60,000 nucleotides of DNA from Adiantum capillus-veneris (GCA_014529385.2 CM043946.1:36709558-36769557); one strand, 5' to 3'; positions 32,115-44,726 are shown, counted from the stretch's first letter. Notes: generated from the letters alone by a model not told the origin. Translations and numbers: made by a program.

Positions 32115-33380
32115 ATGTCTGATGGTTTCAGTCAGATTGTTACTGAGAAGCTTGAGAAAAATAACTACCCTGCATGGAAGTTTAGAAAAACTAATTTCCT
32201 AAAAGGAAAAGGTTATTGGGACTATGTAGAAGGAGACAATGAAAAAGAACCAGAGATTCGTGAGGCAAATGCTATAGCAGAACAAAGAAAAGCCTTGAGG
32301 GACTGGCAACAAGGCCAGAGCAAAGTGATGTATTGGATTTCTATGAGCATCACAGATAGCATGATGGGCTATCTACAGGATGCTGAAACCCCCGCCATTG
32401 CATGGAAAAACTTAGGCAGAGTGTTCGAGGTGAACACCAAGGCCAGGAAGCTTCAACTAAATTCGGAGCTAAATCAGGTTAAGAGGAACAACCTCTCCAT
32501 GAATGATTATGCCTTGAAGATCAGGAGTATCATTGAGGCTCTTGGATCTATTAAAGTCTCAGTGGAAGACGATGACATTGTCTGTGCATGCTTGGATGGT
32601 CTAGGAGATGAGTATGCACATTTCAGGTCTTCCATGAATACAAGAGATGACATCCCCGTGTTCCAAGATTTGATTTCTATGCTTATTCTTGAGGAGAAGA
32701 ACCTTGACACGTCTTCTTCTCGTGGTAGAAATAGGTCTGAACAGGCCTTCTATTCTAACTCCAACAGAGGTAGAGGTAGAGGTCGTGGGCGAGGCCCAAT
32801 GGGTTGCAGGGGCCAATTTCAAGAAGGTCAATCAAATCAAAACAATACAGGTAGCAAGGGAAACCAGTCTCAAGGCAGGGGGAGTCAAAGAGGTCGTGGT
32901 GGAGGATCAAGCAGGCAGCAACATAGTGCAGATAGCAGAGAATGTTGGACTTGTGGTGAAAGAGGTCACATGTCACGTGACTGTCCAAAGGGAAAAGCAA
33001 GTGGAAAGAGAGAACAGGGAAACTATGCATCTACTAGCAGAGATGCAGATGACAGCAAAAACGAGCGCATGTTTGTTATGCAGCATGTAATGAATACAAT
33101 GACTGCAGAGAATTCCCACCAAGATGATGTTTGGTATGCGGATTCAGGTGCCTCTAATCACATGACATCTTGTGGAGAGTGGTTTGGAGATATGCGCAAA
33201 CCAGATGTGTCAGGCTATGTGCAGACAGGAGATGACACAGCTCACCCCATTGCTCATGTAGGGGACATACCTCTAAATACGAAGAGTGGGAAATCAAAGT
33301 ACTTAGCAGATGTACTTCACGTCCCAAACATTACAAAGAATCTTGTTTCTGTTGGACAAATGGTTGAGCAGGGTTTGTAG
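32115..33380 (+). CDS. Copia X gag-protease, second copy
   Basis: The 421-residue ATG frame is closely similar to the first copy. It continues through the CCHC knuckle (CWTCGERGHMSRDC) into protease (YADSGASNHMTSCGEW, DVLHVPNITKNLVSVGQMV) without a stop. This shows that gag and protease were one polyprotein in this family. It ends at TAG 33378-33380. The leader from 31957 to 32114 duplicates 29539-29696. Confidence 0.92.
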   Translation: MSDGFSQIVTEKLEKNNYPAWKFRKTNFLKGKGYWDYVEGDNEKEPEIREANAIAEQRKALRDWQQGQSKVMYWISMSITDSMMGYLQDAETPAIAWKNLGRVFEVNTKARKLQLNSELNQVKRNNLSMNDYALKIRSIIEALGSIKVSVEDDDIVCACLDGLGDEYAHFRSSMNTRDDIPVFQDLISMLILEEKNLDTSSSRGRNRSEQAFYSNSNRGRGRGRGRGPMGCRGQFQEGQSNQNNTGSKGNQSQGRGSQRGRGGGSSRQQHSADSRECWTCGERGHMSRDCPKGKASGKREQGNYASTSRDADDSKNERMFVMQHVMNTMTAENSHQDDVWYADSGASNHMTSCGEWFGDMRKPDVSGYVQTGDDTAHPIAHVGDIPLNTKSGKSKYLADVLHVPNITKNLVSVGQMVEQGL

Positions 33381-34496
33381 GTTCGTTTCAATCTGAATGG
33401 CTGCTATGTAGAAGATTTCCAGAATGGCTGTAAGCTGATCACAGAGGGCAAATGTGTGGGTAGAATGTTTACGCTGAATGTAGACATGCATGAGGTAAAA
33501 GCTCCATTATTTGCACAGGGCACAGGTGTTGTGGCTGATGTTGAAATTTGGCACAAACGCATTGGCCATGTCAATGAGCAGAGATTGCGTAGCATGCAAT
33601 CAAAACAGATTGTAAAAGGTTTGCCCAAATTCAAGGTGGATGGTATGCATAAAGTGTGTGCAGCATGCCAGTTTGGAAAACAGTCAAAGGGCTCATTTCC
33701 ACATGAGCGCAATGTATGTAAAAAGCCACTTGAGGTGGTGCACACAGATGTTTGGGGTCCAACCGATACTGCAAGTATACATGGTTGCAGGTATTATGTC
33801 TCTTTCATTGATGACCATACAAGGAAAGTATGGGTCTAGTTCATGCGTAACAAAAGTGAAGTGTTTGGTGACTTTCAAGACTTCAAAGTCATGATTGAGA
33901 AGGAGACAGATATGCAAATCAAGACATTGAGGTTAGATGGAGGGGGAGAGTACTTCTCCAACTATTTTTCAAATTTTCTGCAAATGCATGGTATACGTAG
34001 GCAGTTTACATACAGATATACTCCACAGCAGAGTGGGGTCGTAGAAAGGAAAAACAGGCACATTTCAGAGGTTGCATGTGCATTGATGAATGAGAAGAAC
34101 ATGCCTCATCATTTCTGGGCTGAAGCTGTAAATACAATTGTTTACATTATGAACAAGACACCTACAGCTGCGGTGCATGATGTAACGCCCGAGGAAGAAT
34201 TTACAGGTACAAAGCCTGATTTGGCACACTTGAAAGTGTTTAGCTGCATAGCTTACGTGCATGTACCAGATGAGGTGCCTAGGAAATTGGATCTTAAAGC
34301 AGAGAAATGTATTCTTGTGGGATATTCCCTTGAACAAAAGGGGTACAGGTGCTACAATCCTACTACACGAGAATTACGAGTGAGCAGAGATGTATTCTTT
34401 GATGAGATGAGCAGCTGGTACAGTAATGCATATGGCACTATTGGGGCTGATGTAAAAGATGATGTGGTTCTACAAAATGTGAGGCCACAGACATAG
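33381..34496 (+). pseudogene. Copia X integrase, second copy
   Basis: The frames 33456-33839 and 33843-34496 join across a single TAG (after RKVWV, the same position as in copy 1). The pre-integrase finger (WHKRIGH...CAACQFGK) and catalytic motifs HTDVWGPTD, LRLDGGGEY and GVVERKN are present. Downstream are HHFWAEAVNTIVYIMNKTP and KCILVGYS, the standard copia integrase C-terminus. The shared nonsense codon shows that it predates the tandem duplication. Confidence 0.9.
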
Positions 34497-35850
34497 GTTT
34501 TGAGTGGACCACAAGAGTCGTCTTCTCGTGGCTCTGTTGAGAAGCCATGGAATGGTAGACTACGTACGTAGGTTACTCCACCAGCAGGTACAGGGAATGT
34601 ATCACGAAAAGGAAAGGAAAAGGTTGATGAAGCTCCCCTTATGGCTGATGCATCATCAGGTTTTTCACCTGTAGACATGGATTCAGATGGTTCTGAACAA
34701 AGTCTTGATGAGAAATTTGGAATTCCGGCTGTCAGGATACCTGGTGTAAGGAAAGTACAAGAAGATGCTAGAGGGCAAAGGAGTAACCCAGGACCGCGCA
34801 GATCTAACAGAGTCAGAAATCCAGTTCAAAAATTGACTTATGATGGGTATCTAGCGCATCACCAAGCCTACATGGCTAAGGTGATACAGGATGTGGAGCC
34901 CACATGTTTTGAGGATGCAGTTGGAAATTTGCATTGGGATGATGCAATGAATGAAGAGATGGCTGCATTGGAGGCAAACGACACATGGGAGTTGATGCCA
35001 TTGCCAAGTGGCAAGAAAGGTATTGGCTGTAAATGGGTGTATAAAACCAAGCATAAGGGTGATGGTAACATTGAGCGTCACAAGGCAAGGGTGGTCGCAA
35101 AGAGTTATGCATAGACGTATGCCATAGACTATGAGGAGACCTTTGCTCCAGTGGCAAAGATGAAAACTGTGAGAGTTGTCATAGTAGTGGATGCATCTAG
35201 AGGATGGATTATGCATCAAATGGATGTAAAGAATGCCTTCTTGAATGGTGAGTTTCAAGAGAAAGTGTATATGGATCAGCCACAAAGATTTGTATGGTTT
35301 GAAGCAGGGCTCTAGAGCATGGTATGACAGGATTGCCAAGTATCTTGTCAGTATTGGGTTTAGGAGAGCTCATGCTGATCATTCACTCTATGTACGTGAG
35401 AGTGATGTGGGGATTGTGGTCGTTACCATATATGTAGATGACCTTATTATTGTGGGTGACAATGCTATGGAGATTGACCATGTGAAGGGTCTTCTCAAAC
35501 AGGAGTTTGAAATGAAAGATTTGGGCGAGTTGCGCTACTTTCTTGGCATTGAGGTGATCAGGACTCCAGAGGGTGTATGGCTGTCACAGAGACAGTATGC
35601 TTTGGACATGTTGTCAAAGTATGGTATGGCTGATTGTAAGCCAATTTCTATTCCCTTGGATATGAATGCAAAGCTGAGTGCAGAGAAGGGTGACGTTGTT
35701 GAGGATGTCAAGATGTACATGAAGATTGTGGGTAGTCTAATCTACTTGACTATCACGAGGCCAGACTTGAGCTACACAGTAGGCTTGGAGAGTCAGTTCA
35801 TGCAGCTTCCGAGGAAGCCACATTTGGATGGAGTACGATGCACACTTCGT
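34497..35850 (+). pseudogene. Copia X reverse transcriptase, second copy; RNase H missing
   Basis: The linker (34641-34800) leads to the RT start LHWDDAMNEEMAALEANDTW and KARVVAKSYA, then stops at 35114. After further frame the N-A-F-L-N-G motif ([19 protein letters not shown]) is followed at about 35285 by a deletion of roughly 20-30 codons. The frame then resumes at [20 protein letters not shown]. The catalytic box is intact as TIYVDDLIIVGD. The domain ends at QLPRKPHLDGVRCTLR near 35850; the copia RNase H that should follow is absent and other DNA is joined there. Confidence 0.88.
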
Positions 35851-35879
35851 GCTTTGTGCTTGTCTTGTGTAGGTCTCTT

Positions 35880-37154
35880 GCATCCTCATTCTTTACAACA
35901 TTCAGCGGTGTTGCTTCCATCTTATGAGGAAGTGTAGGAGATCATTGCGCGACGCAGACATGATTGTGACATAGATTAGAGAGACAGTTGTAGAGCATGA
36001 TTATGCCGGTGACATACATGTCACTTGCTTCTGGGATACCTCTTTCCTACCTTCATTCCTTGAATAGCACACAGTCTTCTAGTTGGTTGCTAGATGAAAA
36101 TGCGCTCTTCCATGTCACGTGTCATCATGAGTGGTTTAGTAGTTTTTCTAGTGGGAGTTTTGGCAATGTGCAGATTGCTAACAGATCAGCTTATGAGATC
36201 TAGGGAGTCAAAGACGTATTCTTGTCTTTGCCTAGTGGCGCATCCCTTATACTTTGCCATGTGGGGTTTATTCTTGAGATGATACATAGTATCATTTCAA
36301 CAGGACAACTACGAGCTAGTGGTTGTCAAATCTTGCTCACAGAGCGGTCTTTCTAGATGCAGTTGGGATCTCTTGTGATAGCTAGAGGAGCCCGTAGTAG
36401 CCTACTTTACCCACTGCACGTTTCTGATGTAAGAGATAGTAAAGTCTCAGTTATCCTACAGTCATGTAGTAGGTTTGAGACCAGACATGTGTCTTTCGCA
36501 GATGCTGTGCAGATTTCTGTGGATTGAGACGTAGAGCGGCTATGCTCCAGTGAGACACAATAGGATGAGTCTGCGGCTTTGCAGACGGGTGGAGAGCAGG
36601 AGTTGACAGATAGTCCTATTGCCAGAGAGCTTCATCGTCACACTGTGCAGGATATGTCTGTGGATTCAGATGTAGAGCGGTCTAGCTCTAGTGAGTCACA
36701 GCAAGGTGACTCTAAGATGACAGACATGGAGTTCTTCGACATGCTCATGCACGAGGCTAACATGCTTATGCCAGGATATGTGTTCAGAGTTCCTATGGAG
36801 TCAGAAGAGGCCGGACAGCCATATAAGACTACTCTTGGTGATGCACATAGTGCAGATATCATTGCCACGAATAGGTTGATAGAGATTACATAGTTGTTTG
36901 TAGCCTTTGGGCGTCTCATGTATGAAGTGTTACAGTCGAGACCTCACATAGCAGATGTAGTAGCAACCTTTCCGGTTGGTATTGTTGGTCAGGCAGTGAT
37001 GACTGACATGGGCATTGAGAATCATGGAGCTTTGCAAGTTATATATAGAATCTTGCGGGATACGAATGCGGATTCCGACAGAGTTGCACAGTTTACGCTA
37101 GACCTGATACAGATGCATGCATATTTTGAGAGAGAGGCAGTGGGCGTAGGCTGA
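35880..37154 (+). pseudogene. Accessory region copy 1: decayed retropepsin-like fold plus conserved C-terminal domain
   Basis: In the frame opening at 35997 the sequence SSWLLDENALFHVTCHHEWF lines up with the copia protease block of the same element (D-S-G-A-S-N-H-M-T...E-W-F). The Asp is kept, but the S-G-A is E-N-A. Further matches follow to the V-x-D-(V/I)-x-L...S-G...L-V-S-V-G-Q region (SIISTGQLRASG) and to LVIARGARSSLLYPLHVSD. A second part has DMEFFDMLMHEANMLMPGYV, LGDAHSADIIATNRLIEIT and LMYEVLQSRPHIADVVATF. Stops at several sites disable it. It lies between the truncated pol and the polypurine tract/LTR. It may be an extra 3' ORF or the remnant of another element's gag-pro. Confidence 0.6.
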
Positions 37155-37232
37155 AAGTGGACAATTTCCTCTCACCTTGTTTTTACTGGTAGGGATTATA
37201 CTGGTAGTTCCCCTTATCGGTGTATTGCCTTT

Positions 37233-38608
37233 AAGTGGGAGTATGTTGGGCTAAAGCCGGTACGCCTTGCCCGCGGCCAGACGACCGGCTGTCCGCCCAC
37301 TGGGTGTGGACACACACATACCTTATTCTTTATATAATAAAGAATAAGGAGCTCTCTCACACTTCTCATATTGAGAGGGTGAGGTTCTGCCCACACCATG
37401 TGTATCTTGTGTCCCTGCATGCACTCGCGCACCGCACGCTACCACGCATGCGCACGTGCACTCTCACTTTTCAACTCCCGAGCATACACATAGCTTGAAG
37501 GCGGAGTTCTTTTGCATTGACATTATTGGTGAAGTTGTGCTTTTGATTACCGGCATACACATTTTTTATCGCGGCAGAAATTTTGGTGACGAAATCACAG
37601 GTGGTGTGGTTTTTAGGATCGATGGACTTTTTCTCATTGAGGCGTAGTTTTCAACATCATCACTATAGGTGGAGCTTCTTTGATAGATGTTGGTAGATGG
37701 TTTCTCTCTGGCCTCATCTACTTGGTGTGAATTTTCATCAACTCACATAGACCTACTTGTGCTCTTCTCTGCGATCTGATAGAGATTCTTTGTAGCCATA
37801 TGCATATGGCCTTTATGTATAGTCTTTTCATTTTTGAGAAACCTTTGTTCTCTGTTTCTTGTGCATAGCATTGTTGTCTTTTGGACCTCATTGATACACA
37901 AGTCTTGACACAATTTCATACTTTGCTTTGGTAGTGCTTCAGTGATTTGGTTTATGGTCTTTTACATACTATTTGCATATAGCATTGGTGCATGATTTAT
38001 GCCCATTGTCCATGCATTTTGGCGAGCACTTTTGAGTGTTGGTGAGTTCTTTTGAGAGCATTGTTTTTGCATAGATAAGACCTTCTTCACCCCTTTGGTG
38101 CTTGTTTATGCGTAGAAACTCCATCAATGTACATTGAGTGGGGATCTCCATTGTATGTGACACTGTGGAGTCATTTTGGCGTTTTTACTCATTGGCATTG
38201 AGTAGCGGTTACCAGTTTATGTTTCTTTGAGTCCTCTTATGAAGATTATAGTGGTCAGGCTTTACTCCCACTTTGCCATATCTTTTGTTGAGAGATTTTT
38301 GATGGGTTTTTAGTGGTCAAGATCATGTCCCACTTTGGAATTTTGGATGTGGTTTATGTTTTGAAGAGATGCAATGAGATTTTGCTCATTTTATAAGGCA
38401 GACTCTATCCAATGTTCCCTAGACTTCTCGCCATAGTTTTTGGCATGATTGCCATACTTTTTGATGCATTTGTAGTCATTGGATTGAGGATATCACTCCC
38501 TCTTGTTGTGATTAAGATTTACTCCCACATTGATGCATTTGGGGTTTATGCCTTTGGCATTTCTATTGGTTTGTCACTATGTATGATTCTTTCGAGTCCA
38601 CGGATGTG
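37233..38608 (+). repeat. Polypurine tract and copia X LTR (3' LTR of the complex)
   Basis: AAGTGGGAGTA precedes TGTTGGGCTAAAGCCGG at about 37246, a typical plus-strand primer plus LTR start. A TATATAATAAAGAATAAGG segment near 37330-37350 could supply TATA and polyadenylation signals. From 37560 on it is similar to the split LTR at 19880-20669 and 29193-29460. Similarity ends near 38608. A CA end and a target duplication could not be found, so its right edge may be truncated. Confidence 0.65.
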
Positions 38609-38619
38609 AATCAATGAGA

Positions 38620-39790
38620 GACGGAATTCCCAGTTATGCCGATCTTTGAGATGTCAGCATTGCAGTCATACATGGTACATTCAACAACACTTTTTTAGGC
38701 ATACAAGGCAATAGAGGAGATCTTGGCATGATACCAATAGGGCTTTAGCGCATGCTAGAGAGACAGTTGCAGTGCATACTTATGCTAGTGATGGTGATGT
38801 CATGTTTGTTTCTAGTTTACCTCTTTTCTACTTTTGGTCTCTGGATGGCAAAATTTCTTCTTGTTGGTTGCTAGATGGTGATGCACTCTTCCATGCCACG
38901 CCTTGTCATGAGTGGCTCAATAGCTTTTCTAGTGGGAGATTTAGTAGTGTGAAGAGTGCTGATGGTTTGGCATATGACATTCAAGGGGTAGGATATGTAT
39001 GTCAATTGTGGCCTAGTGGTGCATCATTTACACTTTTATGAGTGCACTTTATTCCTGAGGAGTTGAGATAGAGCATTATCTCAATGAGACAATTGCGAGA
39101 TAGGGGATCTCACATACTGCATTCAAAGTGGTCTTTTCACATAAAAATCAGATCACTTGTGATTGCAAGAGGAACCCGCAACGACTTGGTTAAACCATTA
39201 CATGTTTCCTATATACAAGATGGTCAAGCCCGACTCGTGCTACATACATGTAGCGAGCAGAAGACTAGACATGTTTCTTTCATAGATGTTATGCTTGATC
39301 TGGTTGATCAAGAGATAGGGCACCTATGCTCTAGTGAGTCACAACATGATGAGTATATGGCTTTGCAGATAGGTAGACAGTGAGAGGTGGCAGATATTCC
39401 TTTTGCGGGAGAGCTCCAAGATGATGCTGTGTAGGATGTATCTACGTATACAGAGGTAGAGAGAGCTTGCTCTAGTGAGACACAGTAGAGTGAATCAGAC
39501 AGTCTGACCATGAAGATGGATATTGCAAACATGGAGTTCTTTGGCATGCTCATGCATGAGACTGACATGGCTATGCCAGGGTATGTGGGTCAACTCTCGT
39601 AGAGTCAAAGGCATCTTGGTGATGCACATAGGGGACACAATGTTGCCATAGACAAATTCATAGGGATCACAAAATTGTCATTAGACTTTGAGAATCTCAT
39701 GTATGACCTTAAGCTGAAATATCACATAACAGGAGTAGTGGGAGCATTTGCTGACTGACATTGACATGGAGCATGATATTGGCGGTGGGA
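38620..39790 (+). pseudogene. Accessory region copy 2
   Basis: This is homologous to 35880-37154 at the protein and DNA level. CWLLDGDALFHATPCHEWLN aligns with the retropepsin-like block (Asp kept, S-G-A changed to G-D-A). SLVIARGTRND and TRHVSFIDVML follow. The C-terminal part repeats MEFFGMLMHETDMAMPGYVG, LGDAHRGHNVAIDKFIGITK and LMYDLKLKYHITGVVGAF. It lies immediately downstream of an LTR and has no polypurine tract of its own. Stops near 39035, 39070, 39381, 39433 and 39488 disable it. Confidence 0.6.
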
Positions 39791-41394
39791 AGTCATGCAT
39801 AAGGAGGGGTGAACTCTACACCCTAAACCATAAACCTAGCATTTTATAGCCACTAGGATGCTATGAGGGAAGCCAGGAAACACATGAAGACTGGCTTACA
39901 ACCATGATAGAAGACCATAAACAAAGTCACTGATAAATGCTCTAAGTGCTAGAGGAGAAGACAAAGAAAATAAAAGAGAGGATAGGCCTAGCATAGGATG
40001 AATTCTGAGTAGTAGTACACGGGGTTCAAGTCCACAAGATGGCTCCATGAAAGTAATGTGTGTATGACATACATGATAGGAGAATATGAAACCTTGCACA
40101 ATTTTGCGATGATGTGTGGGGTAGTCATAGCAAAACATACACACAAAGAAAGGGAAACCTGGCACTTATATTGCATGGTGGAAGAAAATGATAAGGCTTA
40201 TGTAAGGAGGTTGTTTTCAAGTGCAAGGGAGTAAGATGACGGCCAAAAGTGGACCTCCCCATCATCTTAGAGCACGACACAAATGTGGGGAGAGTCATCA
40301 TAACTAGGGTGTAGTGAGAACAATGGAGAAATAGCTACTTGATGAGATTGTGGGCGATGACAAGGCTTCTTCTTGCCATCTAGAGAGATAAAATTCCCTC
40401 AAAATCTGGTGCACATGTGGATGGTTTAGGTGGGCATTGCATGGTGGTGTTGTGAGAGTGACGATGCTAAATTCACTAGTGTTATGCTAGTGAGAATGAT
40501 GTAGGTGATGCATGGGTGGAGTGTAAGCAAGGATGCTCAACTAAACCTCACGTACATGGTGCAAATTCCCCATGAGATAACTAGCATGTAGCAAGAAAAA
40601 TCTCCCATGAAGCACCATAGTGTATAGTGTGCATGATGATGGTGAATGTGCAAGTGCCAAGAACTTCATGTTCTCTCCATGTATGCCTTGTGTGCTTTGT
40701 GTCTATCCCTATGTCATTCCCTTGTTGTGTGTGCTATATTGTGTGTCATCTCCGTTGTGTTCTTCCTTGTTTTCTCTCTTGTTGTTCCCTATGTATGCTC
40801 CATATCTTGTATCCACTATGTGCTCACTTCTTGTGTTATTATGTTCCCCTTTTGGTGTATCATGTGTCCCAAAATGCATGACAAAGTTATGCTTATATAG
40901 GCTATGGTGGCTGGTCCATACCTAGGCTCACTTAAAATACTCAATGGGTAATGGTCATGGCCTAGATGTATGATTATTCCGCTAGCGCTGGCAGCTAGAG
41001 TAGAGGTAGATGGGGAAGAGAGAAAGGGAGAGAAGAGAGAGACAAGAGAGTGATGGTACGTGGATTAGCCAGAAAGGCTGTTTATTTTAGGATAACCTTA
41101 CATGTAATTAAAAGGGGTTTCTCATGGGTGCGTAGACATCGTGATGTTTTTCTGCTACTACTTTAGACATAGCACTTCTTTGTTCACTGTCGCAATCAAG
41201 GTGAAGGGATGAAATGAAGTAGGTGAGTCGCCTTCCTTGGCATCGGTGGGTGATGTTGGTAGAGAGGCTTTTGCTTCTTCTCTCTCTATGGAAGTTAATC
41301 ACAATGATGACTCCAATCTTTAGGCTTCACCATGTGGACACTTTGTGGCCAGCGTATCCCTATCTTGAGAGATCTATCTCTCCTCTCATGCTTA
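39791..41394. other. No recognisable gene or element
   Basis: The DNA is of mixed composition. Overlapping open frames at 40620-40925 encode Cys/Leu/Val-rich products in three frames with no homology that I recognise; I treat them as chance. GA-rich DNA lies near 40990-41050. Confidence 0.5.
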
Positions 41395-41859
41395 GGGCGT
41401 GGTCACATGGGCTTAGTTATCCATAATGGATAACTAAGGGTGACTAGGTACCTACAAGCCCAAGGAAGGCAACAGGAAACTGCCTCATGGTCACGCGTTG
41501 CGAAGCAAATGGTGCTGACCGCCACCTGCAGGTAAATCAGCAGGACGCCACTCACAATAGCACGTGTCGAGGATAGAGAGGAGAGTGAGAGAAAGAGAAC
41601 ACCTCGTGCTGCTCCCTTGCTTGATCGCATGGGCCATTAGGCTACCTGCACGTCACTCAAAATTTGCAAAAGCTACAGAATGGGCAAGTGCATTAAAATA
41701 TTCCTTTGCATACTTGTGCAACTATGCCGAAATCGGCATAGTTGCAAAGGCATGTGCTTAGTTTTTTTGTGCATCCTACTAAGCCTCGTGTGACCATGAG
41801 AGAGGCATAGTTATCCATCAAAATTACAGATAATTATGCCTCACGTGACCACAACCTTA
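41392..41859. mobile_element. Harbinger-type MITE with TTA target duplication
   Basis: The element spans 41395-41856 (462 bp). Its left end GGGCGTGGTCACATGGGC and the reverse complement of its right end (GGTTGTGGTCACGTGAGGC) are terminal inverted repeats starting with G. TTA flanks both sides (41392-41394 and 41857-41859), the three-base duplication of PIF/Harbinger elements. A TTATCCAT...ATGGATAA pair and a perfect GCAACTATGCCGAAATCGGC palindrome near 41713-41740 give further foldback structure. No transposase is present. hAT is less likely because of the 3-bp duplication. Confidence 0.75.
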
Positions 41860-42256
41860 GACAAATAGTGTATATGCTTGTTCTTGAGGTTGCATCTGTG
41901 TAGTTGCGTGTAGGCATGCATTAATGCTTGTGTGGATATTCCTGACGCCAACATGTGTTTCATATGTTGCTTGAAAGATTTTACTTTTCCTCTTGAATTA
42001 GCGAGTGCCTATTTCTTGTAATTGTGCATGTGTGTGTGTTATGTGCATACATACACACAATGTGTGTCTGCGTATAAAGTATGAGTATCCGTGCGTATGT
42101 GTGACCCATACTCTTAAGAGCAAGTCTCTGTGTATGCATATGCAAAGGGGGGAGGAGAAAGAGAGAGAGAGACAAGGAGAGAGAATGGTCTATGTGTGCA
42201 TGCGTACGTGTGTATGTAGAGATATATATAAAATCTTATTTAGAGAGAGAGTCGGT

Positions 42257-42698
42257 TGATTTTATGTGTGAGTGTGTTGTGTTTGTGTGAGTATAGAGAG
42301 GGGAAGAGAGATTGTTAGTGAGAGAGAGAGAGGTTGATAAGTGCATACATGTGTGTGTGTGTGTGTAGTTATGAAGCATATTAGAGAGAAAGAGAGTCTG
42401 TTACCATGAAGAGGGAGAGAGGCAGACAAGAGTGAGTTTGTGTGGGTGTCCCTCTTCCTTGTGTGTGTGTATAGCTTGTTAGAGAGGGAGGGAGCCCTTA
42501 TCAGAGAGAGATGGAGTCTGTTAGTGAGTGAGTGTGTGTGTGTGTGTGTGCGTGATTGTATGTGTTTATGTGTGTGTATGTAGTGAGTAGTGAGAGATAG
42601 ATGAAGAGAAAGGTGATTGAGTAGAGAGAGAGAGGGTTTTATTTTTTTCAAAAAATTGAGGAGGGAGGGAGATGGCTTGGGAGAGTGGGGAGGTTTTC

Positions 42699-42733
<35 letters not shown>

Positions 42734-42739
42734 TGTGTG

Positions 42740-42831
<92 letters not shown>

Positions 42832-43109
42832 GGGGGGGGAGAGAGAGAGATTCCCTTTCACCCCCTCTCATTAATGCGACAAAGAAAGGGAGGGTGACTG
42901 ATTGAGGGAGAGAGGGGAAGAGAATACTAGACGGAGAAGGGAGAGAGAGGGAGCTTGGTCCCCCCTAGTGGTGACAAGGAGATGGCATGTAGGGGTGGGG
43001 TGGGGTTGGTCATGCCAACCCCTTGCATGGTTTTTTTATTTTTAAAATAAATTACCTCCTCCCATGAAGAGGGGGTTCCCATGCTTAAGGGAAAAAAAAC
43101 CCCCCGTCA
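42257..43109 (-). repeat. 3' LTR of Tat A (minus strand), microsatellite-rich
   Basis: On the minus strand the polypurine tract CTTAAGGGGAAGGCTA (43125-43110) is followed by TGACGGGGGG, the LTR start at 43109. The lower end reads ...AAAATCA at 42257. The segment 42257-42650 matches 55458-55930 in non-repeat phrases such as GGTGTCCCTCTTCCTTGTGTGTG and GAAGAGAAAGGTGAT. It contains (GT)n at about 42703-42770, (GA)n to 42820 and a run of about 19 G at 42821-42839. Confidence 0.6.
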
Positions 43110-43139
43110 TAGCCTTCCCCTTAAGGCTAGAGGTATTCA

Positions 43140-43748
43140 TATCTCTAGTTCAAAATTTGATGGTGAACTATTTGTTGGGTGAGGCATCCTCTACTGGAAA
43201 TTCTAGAAACGGTAATGATTCAAACCTCTAGATATAAGGCTTCAAACTTCAGCCTTTGACTCTAGTTTTGTGGATGCATCCATTGACATCATATAGGTGG
43301 TAACTACCATTGGAATGCTTGCATAAAATGACGTAGGGGCCTTCCCACCTTGACATGAACTTAGTATCCTTGCATGTCCCAGTGATTAACACACCTGAGG
43401 ACTAACATGCCCGCTATTAGACCTTTGACACTAAGTGTTCTGTTAAATTTTAGGCATCTTAGTTCTACTTGGGTGGCCTAGAAATTGATGGCATAATCTC
43501 TATCTAGTTCCAAGCATTCCAAGTCAAGTATCCATTGCTCTAGCCATTTCTTGGGGCTGTGGCTTCCTCTATGAGGCACTTTCAGGCTGGCTAGTTACAC
43601 TAAAATAAGTAAAATAGCCTCCTTACCGTAAACGAGCTGAAATGGAGTGTAATCAAGAGAGGTTTGGTAGGCCCATAGTGCTACTAATAATTTCCTATCC
43701 CAATCTCGAGGCTTGTTATTGACCTACGTAGTGATAATTTTGCAAATC
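43140..43748 (-). pseudogene. Tat A integrase, C-terminal part
   Basis: The segment parallels 57920-58390 in Tat B. Shared phrases on the plus strand are TAACTACCATT and GGGCCTTCCCAC(T/C)T, with a C-terminal region rich in stops. It ends at 43748, where the 2.6-kb insertion starts, and the same domain resumes at 46342. Confidence 0.7.
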
Positions 43749-44097
43749 ATACTGATGGCTGGCTTTTGAAATCGTGACCGCGAGAACCACACCCTAAGGA
43801 AGGAAAGGTTTGTTACCAAAAGAAAGAAAGAAAAAAACAACAAAAAAGAAGCCTTTACCATTCACCATACCCTCCCCAAGGTTAACCACTAGTGGGGCGC
43901 CGCCAGTTTGGCCACACCCCTCCATTATCACCAAAAGATGATCTCTCTCTTTCTTACTACCCGGCCCCGCTAATATTCTCTCTCTCCTACTCTACCGCTG
44001 CATCACCCGGCCCGATAGGTGCATTGGTGTCTCTATCACACTCCAGCCATGGCGGGCCGCCATCGATATTATCCTCTCTCTCTCTTTTCCAAATATT

Positions 44098-44726
<629 letters not shown>

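Noticed and set aside
36579-36893. Independent host gene for the MEFF...MPGYV protein
   Set aside because: It is homologous to 39310-39790 and embedded in element sequence next to a polypurine tract and LTR, so an element-derived origin is more economical.
40620-40925. Three overlapping Cys/Val/Leu-rich plus-strand frames
   Set aside because: Open frames in all three phases over T-rich DNA indicate composition, not coding.
42262-42871. Long minus-strand His-Thr / Ser-Leu frames
   Set aside because: Product of (GT)n and (GA)n arrays; no non-repetitive protein segment.
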